A stretch of 50,564 bases of DNA from positions 1 through 50,564 of the forward strand of contig DBIN01000053.1 of the NCBI GenBank assembly GCA_002296655.1, in the 5' to 3' direction. The translations under genes were made by a program, and so were the position numbers. The notes beneath the pieces are model-generated. The model saw only the letters and a list, made by a program, of their open reading frames with translations, did no database searches and was not told the DNA's origin. Position 1 is the stretch's first letter, and every line of letters starts with the position of its first letter. Source of the DNA: Acinetobacter sp. UBA801. GTDB taxonomy: Bacteria > Pseudomonadota > Gammaproteobacteria > Pseudomonadales > Moraxellaceae. This document shows positions 35,955 through 45,249 of this stretch, piece by piece.

Positions 35955-37325
35955 TTACTTTTTAGTTTCAGGAAGCACAATGTTTAAAATAAGTGCTGCA
36001 ATACCGCCTGTTGCAACGCCTGAACTGAAAATATTACGGAATAATTCAGGTAAGTGTTCCAGAATTTGTGGCACTTGTGCAACACCTAAGCCTAAGCCCA
36101 AGGAAATTGCGATAATCAGCAAGGCACGACGATCTAAAACGACACCTGAAAGAATATTGATCCCTGAAGCGGCAACGGCACCAAACATCACCATCACAGC
36201 ACCACCTAGTACGGCTTGAGGCACAGCCTGAATCACACCTGCGACCGCAGGGAATAGACCTAAAATGATGAGGAGGGCTGCAATCCAGATGCCAACATAA
36301 CGGCTAGCAACACCTGTGAGTTGAATCACGCCATTGTTTTGGGCAAATACCGAACTTGGGAAAGTATTGAAAATACCTGCCAAGAATGAGTTGGCACCAT
36401 TCACCAATACACCACCTTTAATACGTTGCATCCACTGTGGGCCATCGACAGGTTGATTGGAAAGTTTGGATGTCGCGGTAATATCACCAATTGCTTCCAG
36501 TGACGTTACCAAATAAATAAATGTCAAAGGAATGAATAAACTCCAAGAGAAATCTAGTCCAAAATGCATCGGTGTCGGAACTTGTACCAGTGGAGCATCT
36601 TTCAGACCTGAAAAATCGAGATAACCCATGATGCCTGCCATTGCATAACCAATCACCAAGGCAATTAAAATGGCAGAGCTTTTAATCCAGGTAATATTGA
36701 TACGGTTTAAAATAATAATAATTGCCAAGACTGTGCACGACATAATCAGGTTGTCAGTATTGGCAAAGGTATTATTGCTCATGGCTTGATAGCCACCGCC
36801 CATACTAATTAAGCCTTCTTTAATTAAGGTCAACCCAATGAGAAGAACCACAATGCCTGTGACCAGTGGGGTAATCAGTTTTTTGACCCACGGCAAAATT
36901 TGGGACACACCCATTTCAATAAATGAACCAGCAATCACGACACCAAAAATTGCTGCCATGACCGATTCAACCGGTGTGCCTGCGGCGACCATGGCAGAGC
37001 CAATACCAATAATCGGGCCAATAAAGTTAAAACTGGTGCCTTGCACAATGAGCAAACCAGCACCAAAAGGGCCGACTTTTTTACATTGTAAAAAAGTTGC
37101 AAAACCTGAAATGACCAAAGACATTGATAAGATCATGTTGGTATCTTGTTTGGAAACACCTAAAGCCAAGCAAATCAATAAGCCAGGGGTCACAATTGGA
37201 ACAATAATTGCCAGTAAATGCTGAAAAGCGGCTAAAAAAGCGATAAGTGGTTTTGGACGCTCATTCAGACCATAGACCAGATCAAGTTGGGCTTTTGGGG
37301 AGGGAGATTGGTTAAAATCAGACAT
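35955..37325 (-). CDS. Nucleobase:cation symporter-2 (xanthine/uracil permease, NCS2)
   Basis: The protein has 456 residues and about 14 spans. The start has PLIAFLAAFQHLLAIIVPIV, with the conserved QH of NCS2 span 1. The family signature QNxGxxxxTxVxSR is seen as FAQNNGVIQLTGVASRYVG. The segment TSLEAIGDITATSKLSNQ is the substrate-binding TM8 region. Members transport uracil, xanthine, uric acid or related bases; the purine branch (XanP/UacT) is more likely from the length and motif, though not decided. It is divergent from typA. Confidence 0.88.
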   Translation of the reverse strand: MSDFNQSPSPKAQLDLVYGLNERPKPLIAFLAAFQHLLAIIVPIVTPGLLICLALGVSKQDTNMILSMSLVISGFATFLQCKKVGPFGAGLLIVQGTSFNFIGPIIGIGSAMVAAGTPVESVMAAIFGVVIAGSFIEMGVSQILPWVKKLITPLVTGIVVLLIGLTLIKEGLISMGGGYQAMSNNTFANTDNLIMSCTVLAIIIILNRINITWIKSSAILIALVIGYAMAGIMGYLDFSGLKDAPLVQVPTPMHFGLDFSWSLFIPLTFIYLVTSLEAIGDITATSKLSNQPVDGPQWMQRIKGGVLVNGANSFLAGIFNTFPSSVFAQNNGVIQLTGVASRYVGIWIAALLIILGLFPAVAGVIQAVPQAVLGGAVMVMFGAVAASGINILSGVVLDRRALLIIAISLGLGLGVAQVPQILEHLPELFRNIFSSGVATGGIAALILNIVLPETKK

Positions 37326-37454
37326 ATGTCGTAAAGAAATTGCAAAAGTGGCGCTATTCTAATCGAGTTACACAGCATTACAAAACCCAAAGCACGCCAC
37401 TCATCAAAAAAAAATGTGTGTGTCAATAAAGTGTCACTATAAAACTTTAGTATT

Positions 37455-37470
37455 TTTCTGTATAATTTGC
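37455..37470 (+). promoter_or_regulatory. Candidate typA promoter -10 box
   Basis: TATAAT at 37461-37466 matches the sigma70 -10 consensus, 33 nt before the typA ATG. No strong -35 hexamer is seen at the usual spacing. The call rests on the perfect -10 and its position. Confidence 0.45.
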
Positions 37471-37498
37471 CCTCAAATTTATAGCGTATTGAATTTAA

Positions 37499-39337
37499 AT
37501 GTCAGATATTAAAACTCTCCGCAACATCGCAATTATTGCGCACGTTGACCACGGTAAAACAACTCTTGTGGATAAACTTTTACAACAATCGGGCGCACTC
37601 GGTGAACGAGCGGGCGAGATTGAGCGTGTCATGGATTCAGGCGCTATTGAAAGTGAACGTGGTATTACCATTCTTGCAAAAAACACTGCAATCAAATGGT
37701 TAGACAAACGTACTGATACTGAATACCGCATTAACATTGTGGACACCCCGGGACACGCCGACTTCGGTGGTGAAGTTGAACGTGTAATGTCGATGGTTGA
37801 CTGCGTACTTCTTCTTGTAGACTCACAAGAAGGCCCAATGCCACAAACTCGTTTCGTAACGCAAAAAGCGTTCGCACGTGGTTTGAAACCAATCGTGATT
37901 ATTAACAAAGTCGACAAGCCAAGCGCGCGTCCAGACTGGGTAATTGACCAAGTATTTGATTTGTTCGATAACTTGGGTGCTTCTGACGAACAGTTAGACT
38001 TCCCAGTTGTTTATGCTTCAGGCCTTCGTGGTGTTGCTGGTCCTTCTCCAGAAGAACTTGCTGAAGATATGACTCCGTTGTTCCAAACGATCGTAGACAT
38101 CGTTGAACCACCAGCGGTTGACGTTGACGGTCCATTCCAAATGCAAGTATCTTCACTTGACTATAACAGCTTCGTAGGCGTTATCGGTATTGGTCGCATC
38201 CAGCGTGGTTCAGTGAAATTAAACACACAAGTAACTGTAATCGATAAAGATGGCAAAACACGTAACGGCCGTATCTTAAAAATCATGGGTTATCATGGTC
38301 TAGATCGCGTTGACGTTGAAGAAGCTTCTGCAGGCGATATCGTTTGTGTAACGGGTATCGATGCACTCAACATTTCTGACACCATTTGTGATCCGAAAAA
38401 TGTTGAAGCTTTACCACCATTGTCTGTAGATGAACCTACAGTATCGATGACATTCCAGGTAAATAACTCACCTTTTGCGGGTAAAGAAGGTAAGTTCGTA
38501 ACTTCACGTAATATCCGTGAACGTCTAGACCGCGAATTGATTCACAACGTAGCATTACGTGTTGAAGATACTGACAGTCCAGACCGTTTCAAAGTATCTG
38601 GTCGTGGTGAACTTCACCTTTCAGTTCTTATTGAAAACATGCGTCGTGAAGGCTTCGAAATGGGGGTATCGCGTCCGCAAGTAATCATCAAAGAAATTGA
38701 TGGTGAAAAACAAGAGCCATACGAAAACGTGACTTTTGACGTTGAAGAACAGCACCAAGGCGCTGTAATGGAACAAATGGGTCACCGTAAAGGCGAAATG
38801 ACCAATATGGAAGTTGACGGTAAAGGCCGTATCCGTATTGAAGCAACTGTGCCTTCACGTGGCTTGATTGGTTTCCGTTCTGAATTCCTGACCATGACTT
38901 CTGGTACAGGCATCATGACGTCTAGCTTCTCGCACTACGGTCCAATGAAGCAAGGTACTGTTGCGAAACGTCAAAACGGTGTACTGATTTCTATGGTTCA
39001 AGGTACTTGCCTGGGCTATGCACTGTTCACACTTCAAGACCGTGGTCGTCTATTCGCGAAACCACAGTTAGAAGTTTATGAAGGTATGATTATCGGTATT
39101 AACTCTCGTTCAGACGATATGGTGGTTAACCCAACCAAAGCGAAACAGTTAACAAACGTACGTGCTTCTGGTACTGATGATGCGTTGACACTGGTACCTG
39201 CAATTGAATTCACGCTTGAACAAGCGCTTGAATTTATTGAAGATGATGAGTTGGTTGAAGTAACGCCAAAGTCAATCCGTATCCGTAAGCGCTATTTGAC
39301 TGAAAACGAACGTAAACGTAACCGTTCTGGTAAATAA
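37499..39337 (+). CDS. typA: Translational GTPase TypA/BipA
   Basis: TypA is a ribosome-binding GTPase related to EF-G that aids 50S assembly, especially at low temperature and under stress. The 612-residue protein has the G domain (G1 AHVDHGKTT near 15-23, G2/switch I with ERGITI, G3 DTPGHADFGGEVERV, G4 NKVDKP). EF-G-like domains II, III and V follow, and the C-terminal domain is basic (RKRYLTENERKRNRSGK). Length and order agree with the family. Its codon bias is strong. A terminator follows and it is a single-gene unit. Confidence 0.98.
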   Translation: MSDIKTLRNIAIIAHVDHGKTTLVDKLLQQSGALGERAGEIERVMDSGAIESERGITILAKNTAIKWLDKRTDTEYRINIVDTPGHADFGGEVERVMSMVDCVLLLVDSQEGPMPQTRFVTQKAFARGLKPIVIINKVDKPSARPDWVIDQVFDLFDNLGASDEQLDFPVVYASGLRGVAGPSPEELAEDMTPLFQTIVDIVEPPAVDVDGPFQMQVSSLDYNSFVGVIGIGRIQRGSVKLNTQVTVIDKDGKTRNGRILKIMGYHGLDRVDVEEASAGDIVCVTGIDALNISDTICDPKNVEALPPLSVDEPTVSMTFQVNNSPFAGKEGKFVTSRNIRERLDRELIHNVALRVEDTDSPDRFKVSGRGELHLSVLIENMRREGFEMGVSRPQVIIKEIDGEKQEPYENVTFDVEEQHQGAVMEQMGHRKGEMTNMEVDGKGRIRIEATVPSRGLIGFRSEFLTMTSGTGIMTSSFSHYGPMKQGTVAKRQNGVLISMVQGTCLGYALFTLQDRGRLFAKPQLEVYEGMIIGINSRSDDMVVNPTKAKQLTNVRASGTDDALTLVPAIEFTLEQALEFIEDDELVEVTPKSIRIRKRYLTENERKRNRSGK

Positions 39338-39375
39338 GTTTTAAAAATGAGGTTACCCCATGCGGGGCAGCGCCA

Positions 39376-39413
39376 TTTAAAAATGCCATCAATTTATTGA
39401 TGGCATTTTTTTG
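39376..39413 (+). terminator. Terminator of typA
   Basis: AAAATGCCATCAA (39380-39392) and TTGATGGCATTTT (39397-39409) form a 13-bp perfect stem with a 4-nt loop and a T-run. Confidence 0.9.
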
Positions 39414-39537
39414 TTTAAAATTAGCAAGCCTATGTATAAAAACAGATGATTTCCGAGTAAATTACGTGGAAATGAAGCTATAAAATTAATGTATACTTCG
39501 TCACATAAATTAAAGTCAAAAAAAACTGGAGATTTAA

Positions 39538-39972
39538 ATGAGTATTATTCAAGAGTTCCGCGAGTTTGCGGTAAAAGGTAATATGATCGACTTGGCTGTC
39601 GGTGTGATTATTGGTGGGGCATTTGGTAAAATTGTTGACTCATTAGTGAAAGATATCATCATGCCATTGATTACTGTGATCACTGGCGGTGGTGTGGATT
39701 TCACACAAAAGTTCTTTGTTTTGGGCGATAACCCAAACAATTTACAGTCTTTAGATGAGTTAACCAAAGCAGGTGTAAACGTCCTGACCTATGGTAACTT
39801 CCTTACGATTTTAATTAACTTCATTATTTTGGCATGGGTGGTGTTCTTAATGGTGAAAATGATTAATCGTATGCGCCGTAAACAAGAAGAAGCAGCGCCA
39901 GAACCAGCAGCAACGCCAGAAGATATCGAATTGCTACGTGAAATTCGTGATGAATTGAAAAAACGTCAATAA
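39538..39972 (+). CDS. mscL: Large-conductance mechanosensitive channel
   Basis: MscL is a pentameric emergency valve opening under hypo-osmotic shock. The 144-residue protein begins [20 protein letters not shown] and continues [20 protein letters not shown], the highly conserved amphipathic helix and TM1. The periplasmic loop and TM2 (about 85-105) follow, and the C-terminal helix ends [17 protein letters not shown] ([14 protein letters not shown]). GGAG lies 7 nt before the ATG. It is followed by a strong terminator. Confidence 0.98.
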   Translation: MSIIQEFREFAVKGNMIDLAVGVIIGGAFGKIVDSLVKDIIMPLITVITGGGVDFTQKFFVLGDNPNNLQSLDELTKAGVNVLTYGNFLTILINFIILAWVVFLMVKMINRMRRKQEEAAPEPAATPEDIELLREIRDELKKRQ

Positions 39973-39984
39973 TTTTTAATACGC

Positions 39985-40022
39985 AATCAAAACAAACGGC
40001 GCTTTATGCGCCGTTTTGTTTG
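39985..40022. terminator. Terminator of mscL
   Basis: AAACGGCGC (39994-40002) and GCGCCGTTT (40008-40016) form a GC-rich 9-bp stem with a 5-nt loop and T-rich tail. AAAC/GTTT flanks extend it. It may also serve the minus-strand gene ending at 40047. Confidence 0.9.
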
Positions 40023-40046
40023 GGTAGAGTTTTAGTTGAATTAAGA

Positions 40047-40574
40047 TTATTTCTGGATTTTATAAGGTTCGATAATTTCTTTGAATCTTTTAGTAATCTT
40101 AGTTTGAAAGTATGAGCCTTGCTGTAACCATTTTTTATCAGATATAATATCCTCAACTTGACTTAACACGATGTCATGTGGATAGATGAAAAGCTGTTTA
40201 TCTTCAAAAAATGCAATATAGAGGTTTTTTCCACAATATTTTTTATCAAAAGATATATTACCTTTAAGTTGAATTTTGATATCAGAAACACCATCAATAT
40301 GCATAGCAATACAATCTGCACCGTTCCAATCATCATTAAGCCAAATACAATAGACTTCTTGCGTTAGTCAAATTTTAAGCAGTCAAAAGCTATATTTTAT
40401 AAGGTTTTAGCCAATTCAAAAATTAGATAAAACTATACTTTCGCAAGAGGTCTAATTATAGCCATAATTAGAAAGTATTGCTGCCATTTGATGGAAGTTA
40501 TAATTTTCTTTAGCCTTAGGGTTTAGTTCTAGATAATCAATTTTTTTAAATCGTATAGGGTTTTCTGCAAACAT
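40047..40574 (-). pseudogene. Small conserved-type protein gene split by a 100-bp inverted-repeat element
   Basis: On the minus strand the gene starts at an ATG at 40574 (MFAENPIRFKKIDYLELNPK) and reads 40 codons to SNYGYN, then hits a TAG at the edge of the inserted element. The rest resumes beyond the element with CIWLNDDWNGADCIAMHIDG and runs to a stop at 40047. Deleting the element (40353-40452) and one copy of the flanking TA restores a 426-bp frame of 141 residues exactly. The restored protein, with K-x-ENYNF, YGYNYCIWLNDDWNGAD and IQLKGNISFDKKYCGK, resembles a family of small uncharacterised bacterial proteins. It follows ppiC by 6 bp, so it was probably in the mutM-ppiC operon. Confidence 0.85.
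40353..40452. mobile_element. 100-bp MITE-like element with TA target duplication
   Basis: The two ends are imperfect inverted repeats: GACTTCTTGCGTTAGT at 40353-40368 and, reading inward from the other end, GACCTCTTGCGAAAGT (13 of 16 identical). Similarity continues weakly inward. The element is flanked by TA on both sides (40351-40352 and 40453-40454), as expected of a TA target-site duplication. It encodes no protein. TA duplications are made by IS630/Tc1-mariner and some IS5-group transposases, so this is probably a non-autonomous derivative. The parent element is not in this window. Confidence 0.8.
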
Positions 40575-40580
40575 TATAAA

Positions 40581-40859
40581 TCACATCCGAAACTTTACTT
40601 CTACCAAATGAAAACCAAACTGACTTTTTACAGGTCCGTGTAGTACGCGTTCTGCTGCGGTAAACACTAATTTATCAATCACGGGTACCAATTGTCCTTT
40701 TTTGACCTCACCCAATTCCCCACCTTTTTTTCCTGAAGGGCAGGTCGAAAATTGTTTGGCAATTTTGGCAAAATCAGCACCTGATTGAATCCGCTTTTTC
40801 AGTTGTTCACAGGTTTCTTTATCTTTCACTAAGATATGACGCACAATAGCGGTTCTCAT
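40581..40859 (-). CDS. ppiC: Parvulin-type peptidylprolyl isomerase (PpiC-like)
   Basis: The protein has 92 residues, the size of a free-standing parvulin domain. The motifs VRHILVKDKETCEQLKKRI, FAKIAKQFSTCPSGKKGGEL and GPVKSQFGFHLVEVKFRM are characteristic; they include the catalytic His and the Cys-containing CPSGKKGG loop. It speeds cis-trans isomerisation of Xaa-Pro bonds and is cytoplasmic, with no signal peptide. Its ATG overlaps the end of mutM by 4 bases. Confidence 0.92.
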   Translation of the reverse strand: MRTAIVRHILVKDKETCEQLKKRIQSGADFAKIAKQFSTCPSGKKGGELGEVKKGQLVPVIDKLVFTAAERVLHGPVKSQFGFHLVEVKFRM

Positions 40860-41716
40860 ACTTTCTTACCTCGTTTGCTTGTTGCAGCTTTGGTCGCAGT
40901 GAGTACTTTTTTCAAAGGCTGACATTCAGGACAAAATACCGAGGCACGTTGGCCCAGTTTTAAATTTTCTAGAGTGGTTTCACAATTCACGCACATTTCA
41001 CCTGCACGTCCATACGCCAACAAGGTTTGCTGGAAATAGCCATTTTCGCCCATCGCATTGCTGTAATCACGCAAGGTCGAACCCCCTAAATCAATCGCTT
41101 GTTTTAAAATGCGCTTGATTTCAAGCACCAGTTTTTCAATCTGTTCCAAACTGAGAGATGATGCAGGTTGTGCAGGGTGAATACCTAAATTAAACAGACT
41201 TTCCGTGGCATAAATATTGCCCACACCCACCACGACATGGTTATCCATAATTGCAACTTTGATGCCAACATTTTTATTTTTGAGCTTCTGTGCAAGATAG
41301 TCGGGGTTAAAGGCATCACTCAATGGCTCAGGGCCAAGTGGATCAATCAGTTTGTGTTGCGAGCTTTCATTGAGCCATAAAATACAGCCAAAACGACGTG
41401 GGTCGTGGTAGCGCAATTGCATATCTTCAAACTGAATAATCAGATGGTCGTGTTTGCGTAAATCTTCGTGCGCATCGCAAAGACGAAAACTGCCCGACAT
41501 GCCTAAATGCCACAACATGCTGTCCTGTTCAAATTGCGCGAGAATGTATTTGGATCTGCGGGTCAATTGCAGTAGTTTTTGTCCTGTGAGTTTATGCAGG
41601 TTTTCTGAAATTGGCCAGCGTAAACTGGCTTGACGTACTTCTACATTCAGGACTTTTTGATCTAGCAGCGGCAATAAACTGGTTTTGGTAGTTTCAACTT
41701 CTGGTAATTCAGGCAT
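40856..41716 (-). CDS. mutM: Formamidopyrimidine-DNA glycosylase
   Basis: MutM/Fpg excises 8-oxoguanine and formamidopyrimidines and nicks the strand through its N-terminal proline. The 286-residue protein begins MPELPEVETTKTSLL; Pro2 and Glu3 are catalytic and match the family. RRSKYILAQF carries the conserved Lys. The helix-two-turn-helix (VGVGNIYATESLF) and the zinc finger C-x2-C-x16-C-x2-C (CVNCETT to CPEC near 250-275) are present, followed by a Lys-rich tail. It forms an operon with ppiC (4-base overlap). Confidence 0.97.
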   Translation of the reverse strand: MPELPEVETTKTSLLPLLDQKVLNVEVRQASLRWPISENLHKLTGQKLLQLTRRSKYILAQFEQDSMLWHLGMSGSFRLCDAHEDLRKHDHLIIQFEDMQLRYHDPRRFGCILWLNESSQHKLIDPLGPEPLSDAFNPDYLAQKLKNKNVGIKVAIMDNHVVVGVGNIYATESLFNLGIHPAQPASSLSLEQIEKLVLEIKRILKQAIDLGGSTLRDYSNAMGENGYFQQTLLAYGRAGEMCVNCETTLENLKLGQRASVFCPECQPLKKVLTATKAATSKRGKKV

Positions 41717-41784
41717 GGTACAAATTCAATCCGCTTGTAGAAATTAAGCAGTCAAGGGCAAAAAGCAATGCGCTTAATATTGGG

Positions 41785-41835
41785 CATTATCCATAGAATG
41801 CAAGCCATAGAATACAAGCCATAGTGTGCGATCGC
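41785..41835. repeat. Short tandem repeat, 14-bp unit, about three copies
   Basis: CCATAGAATGCAAG (41791-41804), CCATAGAATACAAG (41805-41818) and CCATAGTGTGCGAT (41819-41832) are tandem copies, the third diverged. They lie in the 288-bp gap upstream of mutM and divergent from the reductase gene. No function is evident. Confidence 0.7.
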
Positions 41836-42004
41836 AAAATTATTCTGTGAAAAGTAAAAGCAGGCTTTGCAAAAACCATACAACACGTTATAAATAAATC
41901 ATTTTTGAACATTTATTATAGAAAAAACCATCTAAAACAGATGGCAGATTCCGAGTGATTACTTCTTTTTTATTTAATGATTCGCTTTTGGTGAATCGCA
42001 CAGT

Positions 42005-43156
42005 ATGAGGGCATGCAGCGTGACATTACTTTTTCAGCCGATTCAATTTGGATCACTGCAACTTGCCAACAAAATTGTTATCGCCCCGATGTGTCAATAT
42101 TCTGCCAACGAACAAGGTGAGTTGAGTTATTGGCATGAGCAGCAATGGGCAAATTATGCCTTGTCGGGCGCAGGGATGTGTATTGTAGAAGCCACGGCAG
42201 TGCAGGCAGAAGGACGTATTAGTTATGCAGATTTAGGCTTATGGAATGACATGCAGCGTGCGCAGATGAAAGCGCTATTGCATAAAGTTAAAAGTTTATC
42301 GCCTATGCCATTTGCTGTGCAGTTGGCACATGCGGGACGTAAAGCTTCAACCGATAAACCGTGGCAGGGCAAAGGACAGTTTGCACCGAATGAAGAACAT
42401 GGCTGGCAGACGGTATCGGCCAGTGAGTTGCCATTTCAATCGCACGAACATCCACCGCATGCTTTAACGCAAGATGAAATTCAACAGGTGATTGCAGACT
42501 TTGCCAGCGCCGCAGTAAGAGCGGTGGATGCAGGTTTTGACTTAATCGAAATTCATGCCGCGCATGGCTATTTACTGCATCAATTTATGTCACCCCTGTC
42601 TAATCACCGCCAAGATGAATATGGCGGCAGTTTGGAAAATCGTATTCGCCTTACATTGGAAGTATTTCAAGCCATTCAAAATGCTGTACCAAAAGGCTAT
42701 CCAATTGGCGTGCGAATTTCTGCAACAGACTGGATGGATGATGCAGATGGCTGGAGTCTGGAATCTGCAGTGGGTTTGGCAAAGGCACTAGAGCATTTAG
42801 GTGCGGTTTATATTCACGTGTCGAGCGGCGGTTTGCATGTCGATCAAAAAATTGATGTGCATGCGGGTTATCAAACGCCATTTGCTCATGCAATTAAGCA
42901 AGCTGTAAAAATTCCTGTAATTGCGGTGGGTTTGATTACTGAACCGATGCAGGCAGAAGGTATTTTGCAATATCAACAGGCCGATGCAATTGCGATAGCA
43001 CGTGCCATTTTATATGACCCACGTTGGCCATGGCATGCTGCGGCAGAATTGGGCGAAAAAATTGAAATTGCCCCGCAATATTTACGATGTCAGCCGCATG
43101 GGTTCCGTAGTTTATTTGCGCCGTTTAAACCCGCAGATATGAATGTAGGTTCCTGA
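42005..43156 (+). CDS. Old yellow enzyme-family NADH:flavin oxidoreductase (YqjM-like)
   Basis: The protein has 383 residues; the start is the ATG at 42005 or a GTG at 42020 (VTLLFQPIQFG). FMN-binding TIM-barrel motifs are KIVIAPMCQYSANEQGE, QLAHAGRKAST, EIHAAHGYLLHQFMSPLSNH and RQDEYGGSLENRIRL. Near the end IARAILYDPRWPWHAA is typical of the YqjM/class II subgroup. It reduces activated C=C bonds with NAD(P)H, and the natural substrate is not known. No obvious regulator adjoins it. Confidence 0.9.
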   Translation: MRACSVTLLFQPIQFGSLQLANKIVIAPMCQYSANEQGELSYWHEQQWANYALSGAGMCIVEATAVQAEGRISYADLGLWNDMQRAQMKALLHKVKSLSPMPFAVQLAHAGRKASTDKPWQGKGQFAPNEEHGWQTVSASELPFQSHEHPPHALTQDEIQQVIADFASAAVRAVDAGFDLIEIHAAHGYLLHQFMSPLSNHRQDEYGGSLENRIRLTLEVFQAIQNAVPKGYPIGVRISATDWMDDADGWSLESAVGLAKALEHLGAVYIHVSSGGLHVDQKIDVHAGYQTPFAHAIKQAVKIPVIAVGLITEPMQAEGILQYQQADAIAIARAILYDPRWPWHAAAELGEKIEIAPQYLRCQPHGFRSLFAPFKPADMNVGS

Positions 43157-43277
43157 TATTTCTCTTTAAAATAAGTGAAACTTACACTATTTTTCCGTGC
43201 TTTATCGGGAGCTTCGGTGTAAGCTAAATCAGTAAAAACCATGTCGATTATGGGCAACACTGAAAAAGGATGTCAGG

Positions 43278-44210
43278 GTGTTACTGAGTATTTTATTTCC
43301 CATTTGTGCAGTGGTGCTGTTGGGATATTTTGCCGTCAGAAGCCAGTTTATAGACGCAAACGCAATTCAGGTTCTAGGGCAGTTTGTTATGAAAGTCGCC
43401 TTGCCTGCATTTTTATTGCAGGCCTTGGCCAGTAAGAGTTTGGCAGAAATTTGGAGTCCTGCTTACTTTTTAGGCTACGGCGGCGGTTCTATTTTGCTGT
43501 TTATTTGTGCTTTTTTATTGTATCGGCATTATTTTAATTCAAGTTTGACTCATGCTAGTGTTCTGGCGATGGGTGCATCAATGTCAAATACAGGATTTAT
43601 TGGCACTGCTATTTTAACTTTGTTGATTGGCAGTCAATCCGCAATTTATTTGTCTTTAACTTTAATTGTCGAAAATTTAATTATTGTGGCATTGATGCTA
43701 ATTTTGGCAGAACGTGGACTGCAATCTTCAGCGAAATCAGGTTGGCAAGTGTATGCCGAAACTGTGCAGCGCTTACTGAAAAATCCAGTCATTTTATCTA
43801 TTTTATTGGGCATGTTGTGTGTGTTCATCAACTTAAAACTGCCACAATCTATCTCACAAATTCTAGAAATGTTGGGAAAAACTGCTTCACCTTTGGCTTT
43901 ATTTGTTATTGGTGGAAGTTTGGTCGGTATGCAAATCAAGTCGGTCAATTTGCAAAGTATTGTTTTGGTCGTATTCAAAGTATTGCTGATGCCACTCACG
44001 ATCTTTGGGATTTTATGGGCATTAGATGTGAACCGAGAAATGTTGTTTGTCGGGACTTTACTGGCAGCTTTACCCATGCCAATTGCTTTTGGTATTTTCG
44101 GGCAGCACTACGGTTTGGATGAAAAAGCATTAGTCCCCTTAGTGTTGAGTACAATATTGGGTTTTGTGATGGTGGCGATTTTATTGACACAATCGGGTAA
44201 ATATTTATAA
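43278..44210 (+). CDS. AEC-family (auxin efflux carrier-type) transporter
   Basis: The protein has 310 residues from a GTG at 43278, which has AAGGA about 9 nt upstream. The start VLLSILFPICAVVLLGYFAV and the repeat-like pattern of about ten spans (5+5) fit AEC/PIN-type carriers. Segments such as GQFVMKVALPAFLLQALASK, MGASMSNTGFIGTAILTLL and the half-repeat ALFVIGGSLVGMQI are characteristic. Substrate unknown (malonate, malate or amino acids in relatives). It ends at a strong terminator. Confidence 0.85.
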   Translation: MLLSILFPICAVVLLGYFAVRSQFIDANAIQVLGQFVMKVALPAFLLQALASKSLAEIWSPAYFLGYGGGSILLFICAFLLYRHYFNSSLTHASVLAMGASMSNTGFIGTAILTLLIGSQSAIYLSLTLIVENLIIVALMLILAERGLQSSAKSGWQVYAETVQRLLKNPVILSILLGMLCVFINLKLPQSISQILEMLGKTASPLALFVIGGSLVGMQIKSVNLQSIVLVVFKVLLMPLTIFGILWALDVNREMLFVGTLLAALPMPIAFGIFGQHYGLDEKALVPLVLSTILGFVMVAILLTQSGKYL

Positions 44211-44231
44211 TTTTGGTTTGAAGTGCTCAAA

Positions 44232-44272
44232 TCACAAAAAGTCTGTATTACGCTGATACAGACTTTTTTTAA
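44232..44272. terminator. Bidirectional terminator
   Basis: AAAAAGTCTGTAT (44236-44248) and ATACAGACTTTTT (44256-44268) form a 13-bp stem with a 7-nt loop, between the convergent AEC and Sel1 genes. Confidence 0.9.
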
Positions 44273-44309
44273 AATTTCTCTGATTAATAGCTTTTATAAA
44301 GAAACTATC

Positions 44310-45119
44310 TTAACTTTTCTTAGCGGTTGCCTTGTTGGAAGCTTTGGCTTGATCTGCCATCATTTTTTCAACCACAGCTAATGATTCTTGGGCTTGGGGT
44401 ACATTTTCCTGTGCCAGTGAGGCAAAAATCTTTTTCGCTTCAGGCAAGTTTTGCGGCACGATATTACCATTCACAAACATATTGCCTACTGCCATTAGTG
44501 CAGGAATATAGCCCTTTTGGGCCAAGTTTTGAATGCTTTGCAACCCTTGCTTAATGGGTGCTTCATCTTTATTTTTAAAGCCTGTGCTAATATCATACAA
44601 GGCTTTTGCATGTATGGCTTGATAATAATCTTTGGCAATTAAGGGTTGTAATAGCTTTAAACCTTTTTGGTCAGATGCCGCCGTATTTTCTGAGAAATAT
44701 AAAACTGCTAAATCTACTGTAGCATCATTAAAACCCTGATTGGATGCAGTTTGTAAATATTGTTTGGCTTTGGCAGCATCCTGTTTTAAACCCAGTGCGC
44801 CAGTAAGATAGTTTTTACCTAAAACATAACTTGCAACAGGGTAGCCTTTTTGGGCAGATTGCTCATACAACTGAATGGCTTTCTTTTCATTTTTTGCTGT
44901 GCCTTGTCCTGTTTGCGTCAAATAGCCTAAGTTATACATGGCTTGTGCATTGTCTGCTTTGGCAAGTTTTTCTAATTCCAGAAAGGCATCTTTAATCTTG
45001 TTGGCTTGCATTAATTGTTCAATCTTGGCAAAAGCAGGATCGGTTGGAATGTTGCTATTTGCCATGCTGATGCTGCTAGATAGGACGATTGCGCCCGCAA
45101 TGAGTAGTTTTTTCATCAT
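44310..45119 (-). CDS. Secreted Sel1-like / TPR-type repeat protein
   Basis: The protein has 269-270 residues from the tandem ATGs at 45119/45116 (MMKKLLIAGAIVLSSSISMA), which give a signal peptide cleaved near SMANS. A longer reading to 45326 would overlap ygfZ and lacks a signal. The mature part has at least four Sel1-type helical repeats: AQAMYNLGYLTQTGQGTA-, ASYVLGKNYLTGALGLKQDA-, ATVDLAVLYFSENTA- and ALMAVGNMFVNGNIVPQNLP-. Such proteins act as scaffolds, and the partner is unknown. The C-terminus is Lys/Ala-rich. Confidence 0.85.
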   Translation of the reverse strand: MMKKLLIAGAIVLSSSISMANSNIPTDPAFAKIEQLMQANKIKDAFLELEKLAKADNAQAMYNLGYLTQTGQGTAKNEKKAIQLYEQSAQKGYPVASYVLGKNYLTGALGLKQDAAKAKQYLQTASNQGFNDATVDLAVLYFSENTAASDQKGLKLLQPLIAKDYYQAIHAKALYDISTGFKNKDEAPIKQGLQSIQNLAQKGYIPALMAVGNMFVNGNIVPQNLPEAKKIFASLAQENVPQAQESLAVVEKMMADQAKASNKATAKKS

Positions 45120-45249
45120 TTGAGTTTTACCTTGTTCTCTTTTGCACATCACTCCATTGATGTACTTTTGTTTTGCAGTGGTGCATTCATCATAAGTTGA
45201 AAAGTGTGAATGTAAATATAAAAACTGTGAATTATTCAAATCACAGAAA

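Noticed and set aside
37495..37917. Long open frame opposite typA (140 codons), and similar long antisense frames over pdxA, acnD and cysI
   Set aside because: They lie antisense to strongly conserved genes, with no independent signals; these are shadows of biased codon use.
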